A stretch of 64,000 nucleotides of DNA from an uncultured Pelagibacteraceae bacterium (lineage in GTDB: Bacteria; Pseudomonadota; Alphaproteobacteria; Pelagibacterales; Pelagibacteraceae): assembly GCA_902523515.1 (NCBI GenBank), contig CABYZT010000006.1, positions 18,339-82,338 of the forward strand, read 5' to 3'. The notes beneath the pieces were generated by a model. It was not told where the DNA came from and did no database searches. It saw nothing but the letters and a program-made list of their open reading frames with translations. Each line of letters opens with the position of its first letter. Position 1 is the stretch's first letter. The position numbers and the translations under genes are program-made. Of this stretch, positions 34,883 to 43,817 are shown one piece after another.

Positions 34883-34946
34883 ACAAGGGGTGTCTTAACA
34901 GACTGAGATCATACCCAAAGAACCTGTCCGGTAATTCAGAAAGGGA
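34883..34946 (+). promoter_or_regulatory. TPP riboswitch (THI element)
   Basis: The thi-box consensus is present in order: GGGGTG, a short P3 stem GTC/GAC, CTGAGA, ACCC, AGAACCTG, GGTAAT and a closing GGGA. It ends four bases before the thiV ATG. The conserved GGGA is also the likely Shine-Dalgarno sequence, and no terminator follows, so control is probably at translation initiation: thiamin diphosphate binding would hide the ribosome-binding site. Confidence 0.95.
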
Positions 34947-34949
34947 TAA

Positions 34950-36389
34950 ATGGATAAAACATATTTTTTAACTCAATCAACGTCATTAATATTAGTTATC
35001 ACAATTAGTATAATATTTGCTTTATTGGGAATTTTTCACTCTAATAAATATAAGGGCATAAATAATTATTTAACTGCAAATAGAAACATTGGTTTATTTT
35101 CGCTCACTACAAGTCTTGTAGCATCAGCTTTAGGGGCTTGGATTTTATTTGGTCCAGTTGCGGCTGCAACATGGGGTGGCGTAGGTGCTGTTATTGGTTA
35201 TGCATTAGGTACAGCTTTTCCAATGATTTTCTTAATTTATTTTGGAAATAAAATTAGAAATGAGTTTCCAAAAGGTTCTTCGTTAGTTGAGTTTATGAGA
35301 AAGAAATTTGGCAAAAGTCTATTTAAGTTAATTTTGTTAATGACAACCTTTTATATGTTCATTTTTCTTTGTGCAGAAGTAACGGCGGTTGCTGTATTAA
35401 TTAATTATATATCTGGAACAGAATTGTGGATCACAGCGTTAATAGTTTTAGTAGCTACCTTAAGCTATACTCTTTATGGGGGTTTAAGAGCATCAATATT
35501 TACTGACAATATTCAAATGATTGTAATTGGTGTTTTATTATTAATTTTAATTTCAATTATTAGTTCCTCTTCAGGAAATAATTTTTCTTTTTCTTTAATT
35601 CATGAGAAAAATCCTCAATTATTAAGTTCAAAATATATTCCAGGATACACTGCTGGATTAACTTTTTTTATTGCAGTTGCGGCAACCAATTTGTTTCATC
35701 AAGGAAATTGGCAAAGAGTATATGCAGCAAAAGATTATCAAACATTAAAAACTGGTTTGATAATTTCTTTCTTTATTATTGTTCCAATAGTTTTTTTAAT
35801 GGGATTTATTGGAATGGTTTCATTTTCAATTGACTCGTCTCTTAGACCTGATTTAGGATTTTTTAATTTATTATTAAAAGATCAGAAAGAAATTTTATCT
35901 TTATTGATTGTTATTCTTGGTCTTGCATTAACAATTTCTACTGTTGATACTTTAGTTAATGCTATTTCAAGCTTGTTTGTAGTTGATGGTAAAGCAACTT
36001 TTAACTTAGGAAAAAAAACTGATTACTTAAAAATATCTAAATATTTTATTTTAATCTTATCTGTAATTGCTTTTGGAGTTGCTTCAAAAGGATTTGATAT
36101 TTTATATTTATTCTTACTTGCAGATTTATTTTGTTGTGCGTTTGTAGTGACTGTTTTTTATAGTTTCTATAAAAAGGTGGATGAAAAAAATGCTTATGTT
36201 TCAATTATAATAGGTCTAGTTGCTGGATTTTTAATGTTTCCATTTCCAGATTTTTCTAAAAGTTTGTTAGTGGGAGTATTTTTGTCTAAAGACTTGTTTT
36301 CACCTTTTATAGCTCAATCTTTATTATTTTTATCTTTTTTAATTGCAACATTTTTGCCTGCAATAATTTTAAAAATTAAATTCAGATAG
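34950..36389 (+). CDS. thiV: Sodium:solute symporter ThiV, predicted thiamin-precursor (HMP) transporter
   Basis: 479-residue symporter of the SSS family with about 13 hydrophobic helices. NYLTANRNIGLFSLTTSLVAS, GAWILFGPVAAA and GLALTISTVDTLVNAISS match sodium-binding regions of the fold. The TPP riboswitch directly upstream marks it as a thiamin-related importer. In SAR11 such a gene, thiV, was proposed to import the pyrimidine precursor HMP, because these organisms cannot make it. The substrate here is inferred from that precedent. Its end overlaps the convergent thioredoxin-like gene by eight bases. Confidence 0.9.
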   Translation: MDKTYFLTQSTSLILVITISIIFALLGIFHSNKYKGINNYLTANRNIGLFSLTTSLVASALGAWILFGPVAAATWGGVGAVIGYALGTAFPMIFLIYFGNKIRNEFPKGSSLVEFMRKKFGKSLFKLILLMTTFYMFIFLCAEVTAVAVLINYISGTELWITALIVLVATLSYTLYGGLRASIFTDNIQMIVIGVLLLILISIISSSSGNNFSFSLIHEKNPQLLSSKYIPGYTAGLTFFIAVAATNLFHQGNWQRVYAAKDYQTLKTGLIISFFIIVPIVFLMGFIGMVSFSIDSSLRPDLGFFNLLLKDQKEILSLLIVILGLALTISTVDTLVNAISSLFVVDGKATFNLGKKTDYLKISKYFILILSVIAFGVASKGFDILYLFLLADLFCCAFVVTVFYSFYKKVDEKNAYVSIIIGLVAGFLMFPFPDFSKSLLVGVFLSKDLFSPFIAQSLLFLSFLIATFLPAIILKIKFR

Positions 36390-36750
36390 AGGATTTTAAA
36401 GCATCATAAATAAGTTCTTTGGTAGTCTCGCCAATACTTCTGTAAACTTCTTTATTATCTCTGAAAATTAAAAGCGTTGTTTGATATTGAACGTTAAAAA
36501 ATTGAGCAATTTCTTTATTTGTTACATCAAAAGCAAAGTATTCCATATTTTCAAAATCTTTTTTTGCTTTTTTTAACACTTCCATTTGACCTGCACATGA
36601 TGAGCAATATTTAATCCAAGAACTTACTACAACAACTTTTCCCTCTGATAGAGCTTTATTGAACAATTCTTTACTGTAAGTAGTTTCTTTTCCAATTGCT
36701 TTGGTACTAAATGTTAATACTAAACAGATAAATACTAAAAATCTTTTCAT
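36382..36750 (-). CDS. Secreted thioredoxin-like protein
   Basis: 122-residue thioredoxin-fold protein with a signal peptide (FLVFICLVLTFSTKAIG). The redox motif is CSSC at Cys49 and Cys52, in SSWIKYCSSCAGQMEVL. YFAFDVTNKEIAQFFNVQYQTTLLIFRDNKEV gives the following strands, with the usual cis-Pro position occupied by Thr. It is likely periplasmic and redox active. Its 3' end overlaps thiV on the opposite strand by eight bases; it diverges from an ABC exporter. Confidence 0.8.
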   Translation of the reverse strand: MKRFLVFICLVLTFSTKAIGKETTYSKELFNKALSEGKVVVVSSWIKYCSSCAGQMEVLKKAKKDFENMEYFAFDVTNKEIAQFFNVQYQTTLLIFRDNKEVYRSIGETTKELIYDALKSSI

Positions 36751-36818
36751 TGGATTTAATTTAGGAAAATTAAAATTTATTGTAATACCATAAATTGTCT
36801 CTATATATGCTTATCTAC

Positions 36819-37754
36819 ATGCCAAACGATCAAATAAGCATAAATAACCTGTCAAAAGTATACGACAATGGTTTTGAAGCATTAAAAAACATAAATCTTA
36901 ATATTAAAAAAGGTGAAATTTTTGCAATGCTTGGACCAAATGGAGCAGGAAAAACAACTCTCATAAGTATTATCTGTGGGATAGTAAGACCATCTTCTGG
37001 AAAGGTTACAGTAGACGAATTTGATATAATAGATGATTATAGAGAAACGAGGTCAAAAATTGGTTTAGTTCCACAAGAGCTTACTCTGGAACAATTTGAA
37101 ACCGTTTTTAATAACGTTTCCTATTCTAGAGGTTTGTACGGAAAGAAACCTGACGCAAAACATATTGAGAAAGTTTTAAAAGATTTAAGTTTATGGGATA
37201 AAAAAGATTTAAGACTTAGACAATTGTCTGGAGGAATGAAAAGAAGAGTTTTGATTGCAAAAGCATTATCTCATGAACCAACTATTTTGTTTTTAGATGA
37301 ACCAACTGCTGGAGTAGATGTTGAGTTAAGACAAGACATGTGGAAAGTTGTTGAGAGTTTAAGAAAAACTGGCGTTACAATAATCTTAACTACACACTAC
37401 ATAGAAGAAGCAGAGGCTATTGCGGATAGAGTTGGAGTAATCAATCAAGGAGAAATCATAGTTGTTGATGAAACAAAAGAATTATTAAAGAAAATGGGTC
37501 ATAAAAAACTTACAGTAGACTTACAAGAAGAGGTCAAAGAGATACCAAGTAGTTTAGAAAAATATAATCTTGAAATTGGAAAAGATAAAATATCCATTGA
37601 TTATACTTATAACGTTCAAGCAAAACAAACTGGTATTACAAATTTGCTTCAAGATTTAAAAGATGCAGGATTTAAATTAAAAGATTTAAAAACAGAACAA
37701 AGCACTTTAGAAAAAATTTTTGTAAGTTTAGTAAAGGAAAATAAAAATGTTTAA
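36819..37754 (+). CDS. ABC-2 type exporter ATPase
   Basis: ATP-binding subunit of an ABC exporter, 311 residues from the start I prefer (MPNDQISI). Walker A is GPNGAGKTT, the signature is [16 protein letters not shown] and Walker [17 protein letters not shown]. The C-terminal 80 residues after the ATPase core are typical of YadG/NodI-type subunits. The track start at 36795 is a TTG; ATGs at 36807 and 36819 are both possible. The permease gene overlaps its end by eight bases. The exported substrate is unknown. Confidence 0.9.
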   Translation: MPNDQISINNLSKVYDNGFEALKNINLNIKKGEIFAMLGPNGAGKTTLISIICGIVRPSSGKVTVDEFDIIDDYRETRSKIGLVPQELTLEQFETVFNNVSYSRGLYGKKPDAKHIEKVLKDLSLWDKKDLRLRQLSGGMKRRVLIAKALSHEPTILFLDEPTAGVDVELRQDMWKVVESLRKTGVTIILTTHYIEEAEAIADRVGVINQGEIIVVDETKELLKKMGHKKLTVDLQEEVKEIPSSLEKYNLEIGKDKISIDYTYNVQAKQTGITNLLQDLKDAGFKLKDLKTEQSTLEKIFVSLVKENKNV

Positions 37755-38511
37755 TTATTATGCTTTTAAAGCAATTTATCTTCATGAGATGGATAGATTT
37801 AGACGAACATTGATGCAATCTTTATTGTCACCAGTATTATCTACTTCTCTATATTTTATTGTTTTTGGTTCAGTAATCGGAGGTTATGTTGAAAATATTG
37901 ATGGCATTAGTTATGGATCATATATTGTACCTGGTTTGTTGATGCTTACATTATTAACTCAATCAATAAGCAACACATCTTTTGGTATTTTTTTTCCTAA
38001 ATTTAATGGAACAATTTATGAAATTTTAGCAGCACCAATATCAACATTAGAAATAGTTCTTGCATTTGTTGGCGCAGGAGCAACTAAAACTTTAATTGTA
38101 GGTTGTATGATATTTATTACCTCAACTTTTTTTGTTGAAGTTGAAGTAAAATTCCCAATATTAATGATTTTTCTTTTAGTGTTAGTTTCATTTACTTTTG
38201 CATTGTTCGGTTTTTTAATTGGATTGATGAGTTCTAATTTCGAACAAATGTCAATCATACCCACTCTTGTTATAACTCCAATGGTTTTTTTAGGTGGAAG
38301 CTTATATTCTTTAGATATGCTTCCTGAATTTTGGCAAATAGTTACATATTTTAATCCAGTAGTATATCTGATAAATGGATTAAGATTTTCATTTTATGGA
38401 GTATCAGATTTTAATATATGGATAAGTGTTGGTTTAATGTTAAGTTTTTTGGTTATTTGTATAGTTATAGTAACAAGTCTCCTTAAAAAAGGTTATAATA
38501 TAAAAGCATAA
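37747..38511 (+). CDS. ABC-2 type exporter permease (YadH-like)
   Basis: 254-residue inner-membrane permease with six hydrophobic helices. The N-terminal amphipathic [26 protein letters not shown] and the later [31 protein letters not shown] are typical of YadH-like ABC-2 permeases. It is paired with the ATPase by an eight-base overlap. The small membrane ORF at 38515 begins three bases after its stop and may be part of the same transcript. Confidence 0.92.
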   Translation: MFNYYAFKAIYLHEMDRFRRTLMQSLLSPVLSTSLYFIVFGSVIGGYVENIDGISYGSYIVPGLLMLTLLTQSISNTSFGIFFPKFNGTIYEILAAPISTLEIVLAFVGAGATKTLIVGCMIFITSTFFVEVEVKFPILMIFLLVLVSFTFALFGFLIGLMSSNFEQMSIIPTLVITPMVFLGGSLYSLDMLPEFWQIVTYFNPVVYLINGLRFSFYGVSDFNIWISVGLMLSFLVICIVIVTSLLKKGYNIKA

Positions 38512-38514
38512 ATA

Positions 38515-38679
38515 ATGATTAAATATATTCTTCCAGCAATTATTATTTTTTTGATTGTTTTGTTCTGGGAGAAAATAACTGATTTTGTTGAGAAAAAGTT
38601 CAACATTAAGCTTAATTATGTTGTTGTTAGCTCCATTATTGCTGCAATAGCGGTTATCCTTTTACTCCTAAATTACTAG
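38515..38679 (+). CDS. Two-helix membrane microprotein (not in ORF track)
   Basis: 54-residue ORF running from an ATG three bases after the ABC permease stop to a TAG six bases before the GNAT-like gene. Two hydrophobic stretches, ILPAIIIFLIVLFW and VVVSSIIAAIAVILLLL, flank a charged loop EKITDFVEKKFNIK. The fit into the gap, same strand and tight spacing support coding. No family is recognised. It could be an accessory subunit of the exporter. Confidence 0.65.
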   Translation: MIKYILPAIIIFLIVLFWEKITDFVEKKFNIKLNYVVVSSIIAAIAVILLLLNY

Positions 38680-38684
38680 GATTC

Positions 38685-38954
38685 ATGAACAGTCTGGATG
38701 TTACAAATTTTAAAATTGAGGAAACTGAGGGAGTTTTTACCTTTAAAAATGAAAATACAACAATAGGCTTTGTTAGATTTAATGAAAAAGGTGAGGTAGA
38801 GTATATTTTTGTTAATCCAATTTTTAGAAAACAAGGGTTAGCAACTAAACTATTACAATTAGTAAAGCAAAAAACTGGAAAAGAAATAATACTTCAGGAA
38901 CCAATTAGCCCTTTAGGATCTAGATTATTAAAATCATTATATAAATGGAAATAA
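38685..38954 (+). CDS. Small GNAT-like acetyltransferase
   Basis: 89-residue protein with the core of a GNAT fold: FVRFNEKGEVEYIFVNPIFRKQG, then LATKLLQLVKQKTGKE, where RKQGLATKLL is the acetyl-CoA-binding Q/RxxGxG/A-type motif. It is shorter than typical GNAT enzymes and resembles the small YjdJ/NATD1-like group. The gene ends by overlapping the TauE/SafE-like gene by 10 bases. The acceptor is unknown. Confidence 0.7.
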   Translation: MNSLDVTNFKIEETEGVFTFKNENTTIGFVRFNEKGEVEYIFVNPIFRKQGLATKLLQLVKQKTGKEIILQEPISPLGSRLLKSLYKWK

Positions 38955-39691
38955 ACTTATTATTTTTTTTTACAGTTGTTCCAGCCATAATTTTATACGG
39001 AATTGCGAAATCAGGCCTAGGTGGATCCATGACTTTAATTTCTGTTCCATTAATGACAATAGTAATGCCGCTAAATCAAGCTTTAGGAATTATTTTACCT
39101 ATTTTAATATTCTCAGATTTCATTGCTGTTTATAAATATAGAAAGGAATTTGACTTAGGAACTTTAAAATTAATGGTTCCATTTGCAGCTATTGGGATAT
39201 TTATTGGATCATTAACTTTTTCATATTTTTCAGAAGAATTACTAAAATTCATAATTGGAGTTATGGGCTTCTTGTTTGCTGGTCATTACTTTTTTTTTAA
39301 AAAAAATAAAGAAAAAAAATCAGAAAAAAACTTTTTTAAAGGTGGTACTTGTTCGGTAGTTGCAGGATTTACAAGTTTTTGTGTTCATGCAGGAGGAACT
39401 CCAACTAGCCTTTATTTACTTCCACTTAGAATGAAAAAAGAAATTTATGTAGGTACAAGAATATTTTTTTTCACTTTCGTAAACTTAATTAAACTTCCTT
39501 TGTATATTAGTTTATCTATGACAAACTTTGAGTCTTTTAAACAGTCAGCAATATTATTTCCAGTTGCATTGCTTGGAATATTAATTGGATATCAATTACT
39601 TAAAATTATAGAGGAAAAATTATTTTACAATATTTTATATGCTTTAATTTTTGTTACTAGTGCAAAGCTTTTGTATGATTACCTGGTATGA
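38945..39691 (+). CDS. TauE/SafE family membrane transporter
   Basis: 248-residue inner-membrane protein with about eight hydrophobic helices. KSGLGGSMTLISVPLMTIVMPLNQALGI and the repeat half FTSFCVHAGGTPTSLYLLPLRMKKE match the two symmetric halves of the TauE/SafE (formerly DUF81) family. Members are proposed to export sulfite, sulfoacetate or other organic anions. The genome also carries the apr genes at the right end of this window, so sulfite or sulfonate handling is attractive but unproven. It overlaps the GNAT-like gene by 10 bases. Confidence 0.88.
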   Translation: MEINLLFFFTVVPAIILYGIAKSGLGGSMTLISVPLMTIVMPLNQALGIILPILIFSDFIAVYKYRKEFDLGTLKLMVPFAAIGIFIGSLTFSYFSEELLKFIIGVMGFLFAGHYFFFKKNKEKKSEKNFFKGGTCSVVAGFTSFCVHAGGTPTSLYLLPLRMKKEIYVGTRIFFFTFVNLIKLPLYISLSMTNFESFKQSAILFPVALLGILIGYQLLKIIEEKLFYNILYALIFVTSAKLLYDYLV

Positions 39692-39745
39692 TTTAATAAC
39701 GTATTAAAATTTTAAAATAAGTGTTAGATAATAATTATTACAGAA

Positions 39746-40300
39746 ATGAAAAAAAAATTTAAACCAAGAATTAAAGCAAGATTAAGAAAAAATAGACAAG
39801 CTTTAAGTAAAAATATTGATAATTTTTTTGGATGGGTTAAAGGTGCAAAACTTGTTGAGCTTAAAGAATGTAATCCTGAAGAGGATCCTGTTAGACCAGA
39901 ATTAGATAACAAGTTTAGAACAGGATATGGAAGAAAGATTTTTGGTGTCAAATATCAAGGAGAAATTCATGCTGTAATGTGTTTTGCTTATACAAATGAA
40001 ATTCCAAAAAGTGTTGAAGAGTTAGAAAAATTAAGCACTGATGCATTTCTTCAAACAGCAATGAGAGATCAATCAGGTGGTCAAATAGCAATTGCTTATA
40101 CTGTCTGGTCCAAAAAAAAGGGTGGAGGAAAATTAATTGTAAAGGAAGTATTTAAAAATATAAAAAAATCAAATCATTTAAATAGATTGGTAACCCTTTC
40201 ACCTCTAACAGAAATGGCAACAAATTTTCATGAGAGAAATGGCGCTAAATTAATTCAAATTAATGAAACTACACAAAATTTTGAATATAAAGTTATGTAA
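39746..40300 (+). CDS. Hypothetical protein, possible acetyltransferase fold
   Basis: 184-residue protein with a very basic N-terminus (RIKARLRKNRQALSK). The middle and end, IAIAYTVWSKKKGGGKLIVKEVFKNIK and NFHERNGAKLIQIN, resemble the acetyl-CoA-binding helix and the last strands of GNAT proteins, but the usual QxxGxG motif is altered to KKKGGGKLI. No signal peptide or membrane segment is present. It precedes the SOUL gene by two bases and is probably cotranscribed. I cannot assign a function. Confidence 0.7.
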   Translation: MKKKFKPRIKARLRKNRQALSKNIDNFFGWVKGAKLVELKECNPEEDPVRPELDNKFRTGYGRKIFGVKYQGEIHAVMCFAYTNEIPKSVEELEKLSTDAFLQTAMRDQSGGQIAIAYTVWSKKKGGGKLIVKEVFKNIKKSNHLNRLVTLSPLTEMATNFHERNGAKLIQINETTQNFEYKVM

Positions 40301-40302
40301 TA

Positions 40303-40869
40303 ATGAAAATTATTAAACTTTATTTTATAGTATTTTGTACTTTATTTATTTTACCTTATTCTGCAGTTATGGCTTATGAGGAAGCAAATTATGAAGTTGT
40401 CTCTAAAAATGAAGTTTATGAGATTAGAAAATATTCTGATCGTTTAGCGGTGGAAACAATGAAATCTGGAATAGATAGTAATTTTAGAAAGTTATTTAAT
40501 TACATTTCAGGCAGAAACGATACCCAAGAAAAAATTAAAATGACTACCCCAGTTACTCAGGTTGAAAAAAATGGAAGTATGAGTATGCAATTTTACTTGC
40601 CCTCTAAATTTAATTCAGAAAATGCACCAAATCCAAGCAGGAAAGATGTTAAAATAGTTAACATTGAAGGAGGATACTACGCAGTACTGAGGTATTCTGG
40701 ACGAGCATCAGATGGAAATTTTATTAAACATAAAGAAATTTTAGAAAAAGAGTTACAAAAAAACAATATATCAATTATAAGCCCACCAATTAGAGCAACT
40801 TATGACAGTCCATTTACCCTTCCAATCAACAGAAGAAATGAGGCTATGTTTAAAGTGGAATTAAATTGA
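40303..40869 (+). CDS. SOUL family heme-binding protein
   Basis: 188-residue secreted or periplasmic protein with a signal peptide ending near AVMAYEE. EANYEVVSKNEVYEIRKYSDRLAVET is the family N-terminal motif, KIKMTTPVTQV and SMQFYLPSKF the core, and DSPFTLPINRRNEAMFKV the typical end. SOUL proteins bind heme or tetrapyrroles in animals, plants and some bacteria. Its TGA stop overlaps the TTG start of the next gene, so the two are translationally coupled. Confidence 0.9.
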   Translation: MKIIKLYFIVFCTLFILPYSAVMAYEEANYEVVSKNEVYEIRKYSDRLAVETMKSGIDSNFRKLFNYISGRNDTQEKIKMTTPVTQVEKNGSMSMQFYLPSKFNSENAPNPSRKDVKIVNIEGGYYAVLRYSGRASDGNFIKHKEILEKELQKNNISIISPPIRATYDSPFTLPINRRNEAMFKVELN

Positions 40870-41282
40870 AGAAATCAAAATTTAAAGCAATGGTGTTATC
40901 TTGTATAGATCCAAGATTTCAACATTTAGTTCATAATCACTTAAAGAAAAAAAAATTAATAGGAAAATACAGTGCTTTTACAATTGCAGGTTCAGCAGTT
41001 GGGGTTACACATAATAAATTTAAAAAATGGCATAAAACGTTTTATGATAATTTAGAAACCTCTATTCAATTACATAAAATAGAAAAATTAATTGTCATTA
41101 ATCATAAAGATTGTGGTGCAGCTAAAATTGCAAATGGAAAAAAAGAATTTGGTCCAGTAAATGAAAAAAAAATTCATAAGGAGTCTTTCTCTAAAATTAA
41201 AAAACAAATAAAAAAAAGATTTCCAAAATTGATAGTAGAATTAAATCTAATTTCTTTAGATAGTAAAATTACTAAATTCTAA
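40866..41282 (+). CDS. Small carbonic-anhydrase-like protein
   Basis: 138-residue protein with beta-carbonic-anhydrase-like zinc motifs: SCIDPRFQ near residue 13 (Cys and the Asp-Arg pair) and INHKDCGAAK near residue 80 (His and Cys). The spacing matches the beta class although the protein is shorter than usual enzymes. The start is a TTG that overlaps the SOUL stop as TTGA; the next in-frame ATG at codon 9 would be too close to the first zinc ligand. Zinc-dependent CO2 hydration is possible but unproven. It converges with the ABC permease gene, with no gap. Confidence 0.75.
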   Translation: MKKSKFKAMVLSCIDPRFQHLVHNHLKKKKLIGKYSAFTIAGSAVGVTHNKFKKWHKTFYDNLETSIQLHKIEKLIVINHKDCGAAKIANGKKEFGPVNEKKIHKESFSKIKKQIKKRFPKLIVELNLISLDSKITKF

Positions 41283-43817
41283 TTATTGATTTCTTATTAG
41301 AGGATAAACTTTAGGATTTAGATATTTCAAGTTTGTTAGCAATATTAAAATTAAAGTAACAAAACCAATTGAAAATCCTAAATAAATTAAAACTTTAAAG
41401 TCAAATATCCACACTAGCTCAAAAATATTTTCCATAATAAATTTTGAACCAATCACCGCAAAGAGTATTGCAATTAAAATTACAGATTTAAAAATAATAA
41501 TGAATTCAATTAACGAAGAAAAAACAATTTGTTTTTTTGAAAAACCTAAAATTTTAAAGACTAAATTTTGATATTCCTTTACTTTTCCTTGAACCATAAT
41601 TGCACTTGAAATTACAATTAAACCAATAACAATAGTAACTGCTGAAATTAAAGTAACTGCAATAAATACTTTATTTAAAACAGCTGTAACTTTAGATAAA
41701 TAATCTGCAATTTTTATTATTGATAAACTTGGCATAATTTCAAGCATTTCAGTTTCATCAAATTTATTTGAATTAAATTTTGCAGTAGCCAAATATTCGT
41801 GTGGAATATTTTTTGCAAATTGAGGATTAAATAACATTGCAAAGTTGATGCTTAAATCTCGATAATCTACCTCTCTGAAATTAATTATTTTTCCTTCAAT
41901 TTCACGCCCATAAATATTTAAAGTAAAAATATCTCCTAACTGGATATTTAAATCTTTAGCAACTTTTGCATCTAAAGATATTTGAAGTTGATTAGGGTTT
42001 GATAAATCCCACCATTCACCTTGTAAAATTGGATTGTCTTCAGGTACATTTTCTACCCAAGAAGATCTTCGTTCACTACCAATTACCCAGTAACTATCAT
42101 TATCTGGTTTAATATAAGTGTTAGGATCTATACCATTAATTTTAACAATTCCAGAGGATACCATTGGCACAATTTCAATAGATGCATTTGGATCCATATT
42201 TAAAATTCCTTGTTCAAATTTCTCTCTTTCTCCCTTTTGAATACCTACGAAGAAATAATCAGGCGCAATACCAGGAATTGATTTAGCAATTTCTCTTTGA
42301 AAATTTGTACCAACTAAAGCTAGGGTTAATAGTAAAGTAACCCCTAAGCCAAGAGACATAACTGTAATAGGAGTAATACTTTTTGTTTGGGTAATATTTT
42401 TAATTGAAACTTTTAAAGAAATTATTGAACTAGATTTGAATTTTTTTAGAAAAAAAATGATTAATTTTGAAAGCAAGAAAAATATAATTAAACACACAAA
42501 AAAAGCAGCAAAGTAACCCAAGCTATAAGAAGGTTGTTCAGATCCAATCGTGAATAATAAAATTAAGATAGATAGTAAAACAAAGCTTAGAAAAATTGAT
42601 CTCTTAGAATAATAAAATTGAAGGTTTTGAAATACGTTTCTAAATAAATTAGATGCTTTTACTTGATCAATAGAACTGACTGTTGGAATAGAAAAAATTA
42701 CAAGAACCAACAAACCTACTAAAAATATTTTTAAAAAATTAAGTAATGAAAATACTGGATAAACATTCAATCCTAATCCATCAGATAAATATTTATCTGC
42801 TATTGGAACAATTAAAAAACTGGATTCATAAGCTACAACAGTAATGATAAATAAAAGTATAAATAACTGTAGATAATATAGTGTTTTAATATTACCCGAA
42901 TAAAAGCCAACTGCCTTTCTAACAGCTATCGACATATTGTTTTGATTAATAAAAGAAAGCAAAGTATTTGCTATTCCAATACCTGCTATCAACATTGCAC
43001 TGATAGATACAAGAGATAAAAATTGAGAAAAATTATTAATAATTCTCTTTATACCACTCGCAGAATTTTCAGGATATCTAAGTTTAACTTTTTGATCGTC
43101 TTTAAAGATTTCTTCAATTCGTTGTTCAATTTCCTCTGGCTTATCATTTTCATTAAACTTTACTTTATATTCATAGTTTAAAAAACTTCCAATACCGTTT
43201 AGTTTTAAAATTTCTAAAGTTTGTTTTCCTGCTAAAGCCCAATCGCCAAATGCAACAAATCCACTTACATCTGGCACTGATTTAATAATTCCAATTACTT
43301 TAAAATTTTGATTTTGAACTTTTACTATTTCATTAATTTTAATATTTAGGGTTTTTGATAAACTTTCATTGATCAGGATAGTATTGGGCTCTTTTTGCAT
43401 TCTTTCATAAGCACCAATTGGTTCATAAACAACATTTCCATATAAAGGATATTTTTCATCCACAGTTTTAATTCTAGTAAATAATGATTTATTTTTTTCT
43501 CTGCTAGTAGTTGAAAGCATAGTGCTGAACTCAACCATTTGAGAAACAGTTGCAAATTCTTTTACTTTGTTAACTATATCTAAATTTCCTTGATTACGAT
43601 TGTAATCAATCTCTAAATCTCCACCTAAAAGCGCTTTGGCATTATCATTTAGTTCTTTTTTAAGGCTATCTTCAATTGTGAAAATAGCGCTTAAAATAAA
43701 TAAACTTATAAAGAGTGTAACAATGATACTGGAAATTCTATGATAATTTCTGCTTAAGTCCTTTAAAGCGTATTTAAAGATCAAACTAAATTCTGAAGGA
43801 TTATTTAATTTTTCCAT
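41283..43817 (-). CDS. ybbP: ABC transporter permease with two FtsX domains (YbbP-like)
   Basis: 844-residue membrane protein. It has an N-terminal helix, a large periplasmic region and FtsX-type domains: SMLIAGIGIANTLLSFINQNNMSIAVRKAVGFYSGNIK in the first half, and VTLISAVTIVIGLIVISSAIMVQGKVKEYQNLVFKILGFSKKQ in the second. Size, two-domain layout and the adjacent ybbA and divergent tesA match the YbbAP system of enterobacteria. It overlaps the ATPase gene by 17 bases. The transported substrate is unclear; lipid or hydrophobic-molecule handling is suspected. Confidence 0.85.
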   Translation of the reverse strand: MEKLNNPSEFSLIFKYALKDLSRNYHRISSIIVTLFISLFILSAIFTIEDSLKKELNDNAKALLGGDLEIDYNRNQGNLDIVNKVKEFATVSQMVEFSTMLSTTSREKNKSLFTRIKTVDEKYPLYGNVVYEPIGAYERMQKEPNTILINESLSKTLNIKINEIVKVQNQNFKVIGIIKSVPDVSGFVAFGDWALAGKQTLEILKLNGIGSFLNYEYKVKFNENDKPEEIEQRIEEIFKDDQKVKLRYPENSASGIKRIINNFSQFLSLVSISAMLIAGIGIANTLLSFINQNNMSIAVRKAVGFYSGNIKTLYYLQLFILLFIITVVAYESSFLIVPIADKYLSDGLGLNVYPVFSLLNFLKIFLVGLLVLVIFSIPTVSSIDQVKASNLFRNVFQNLQFYYSKRSIFLSFVLLSILILLFTIGSEQPSYSLGYFAAFFVCLIIFFLLSKLIIFFLKKFKSSSIISLKVSIKNITQTKSITPITVMSLGLGVTLLLTLALVGTNFQREIAKSIPGIAPDYFFVGIQKGEREKFEQGILNMDPNASIEIVPMVSSGIVKINGIDPNTYIKPDNDSYWVIGSERRSSWVENVPEDNPILQGEWWDLSNPNQLQISLDAKVAKDLNIQLGDIFTLNIYGREIEGKIINFREVDYRDLSINFAMLFNPQFAKNIPHEYLATAKFNSNKFDETEMLEIMPSLSIIKIADYLSKVTAVLNKVFIAVTLISAVTIVIGLIVISSAIMVQGKVKEYQNLVFKILGFSKKQIVFSSLIEFIIIFKSVILIAILFAVIGSKFIMENIFELVWIFDFKVLIYLGFSIGFVTLILILLTNLKYLNPKVYPLIRNQ

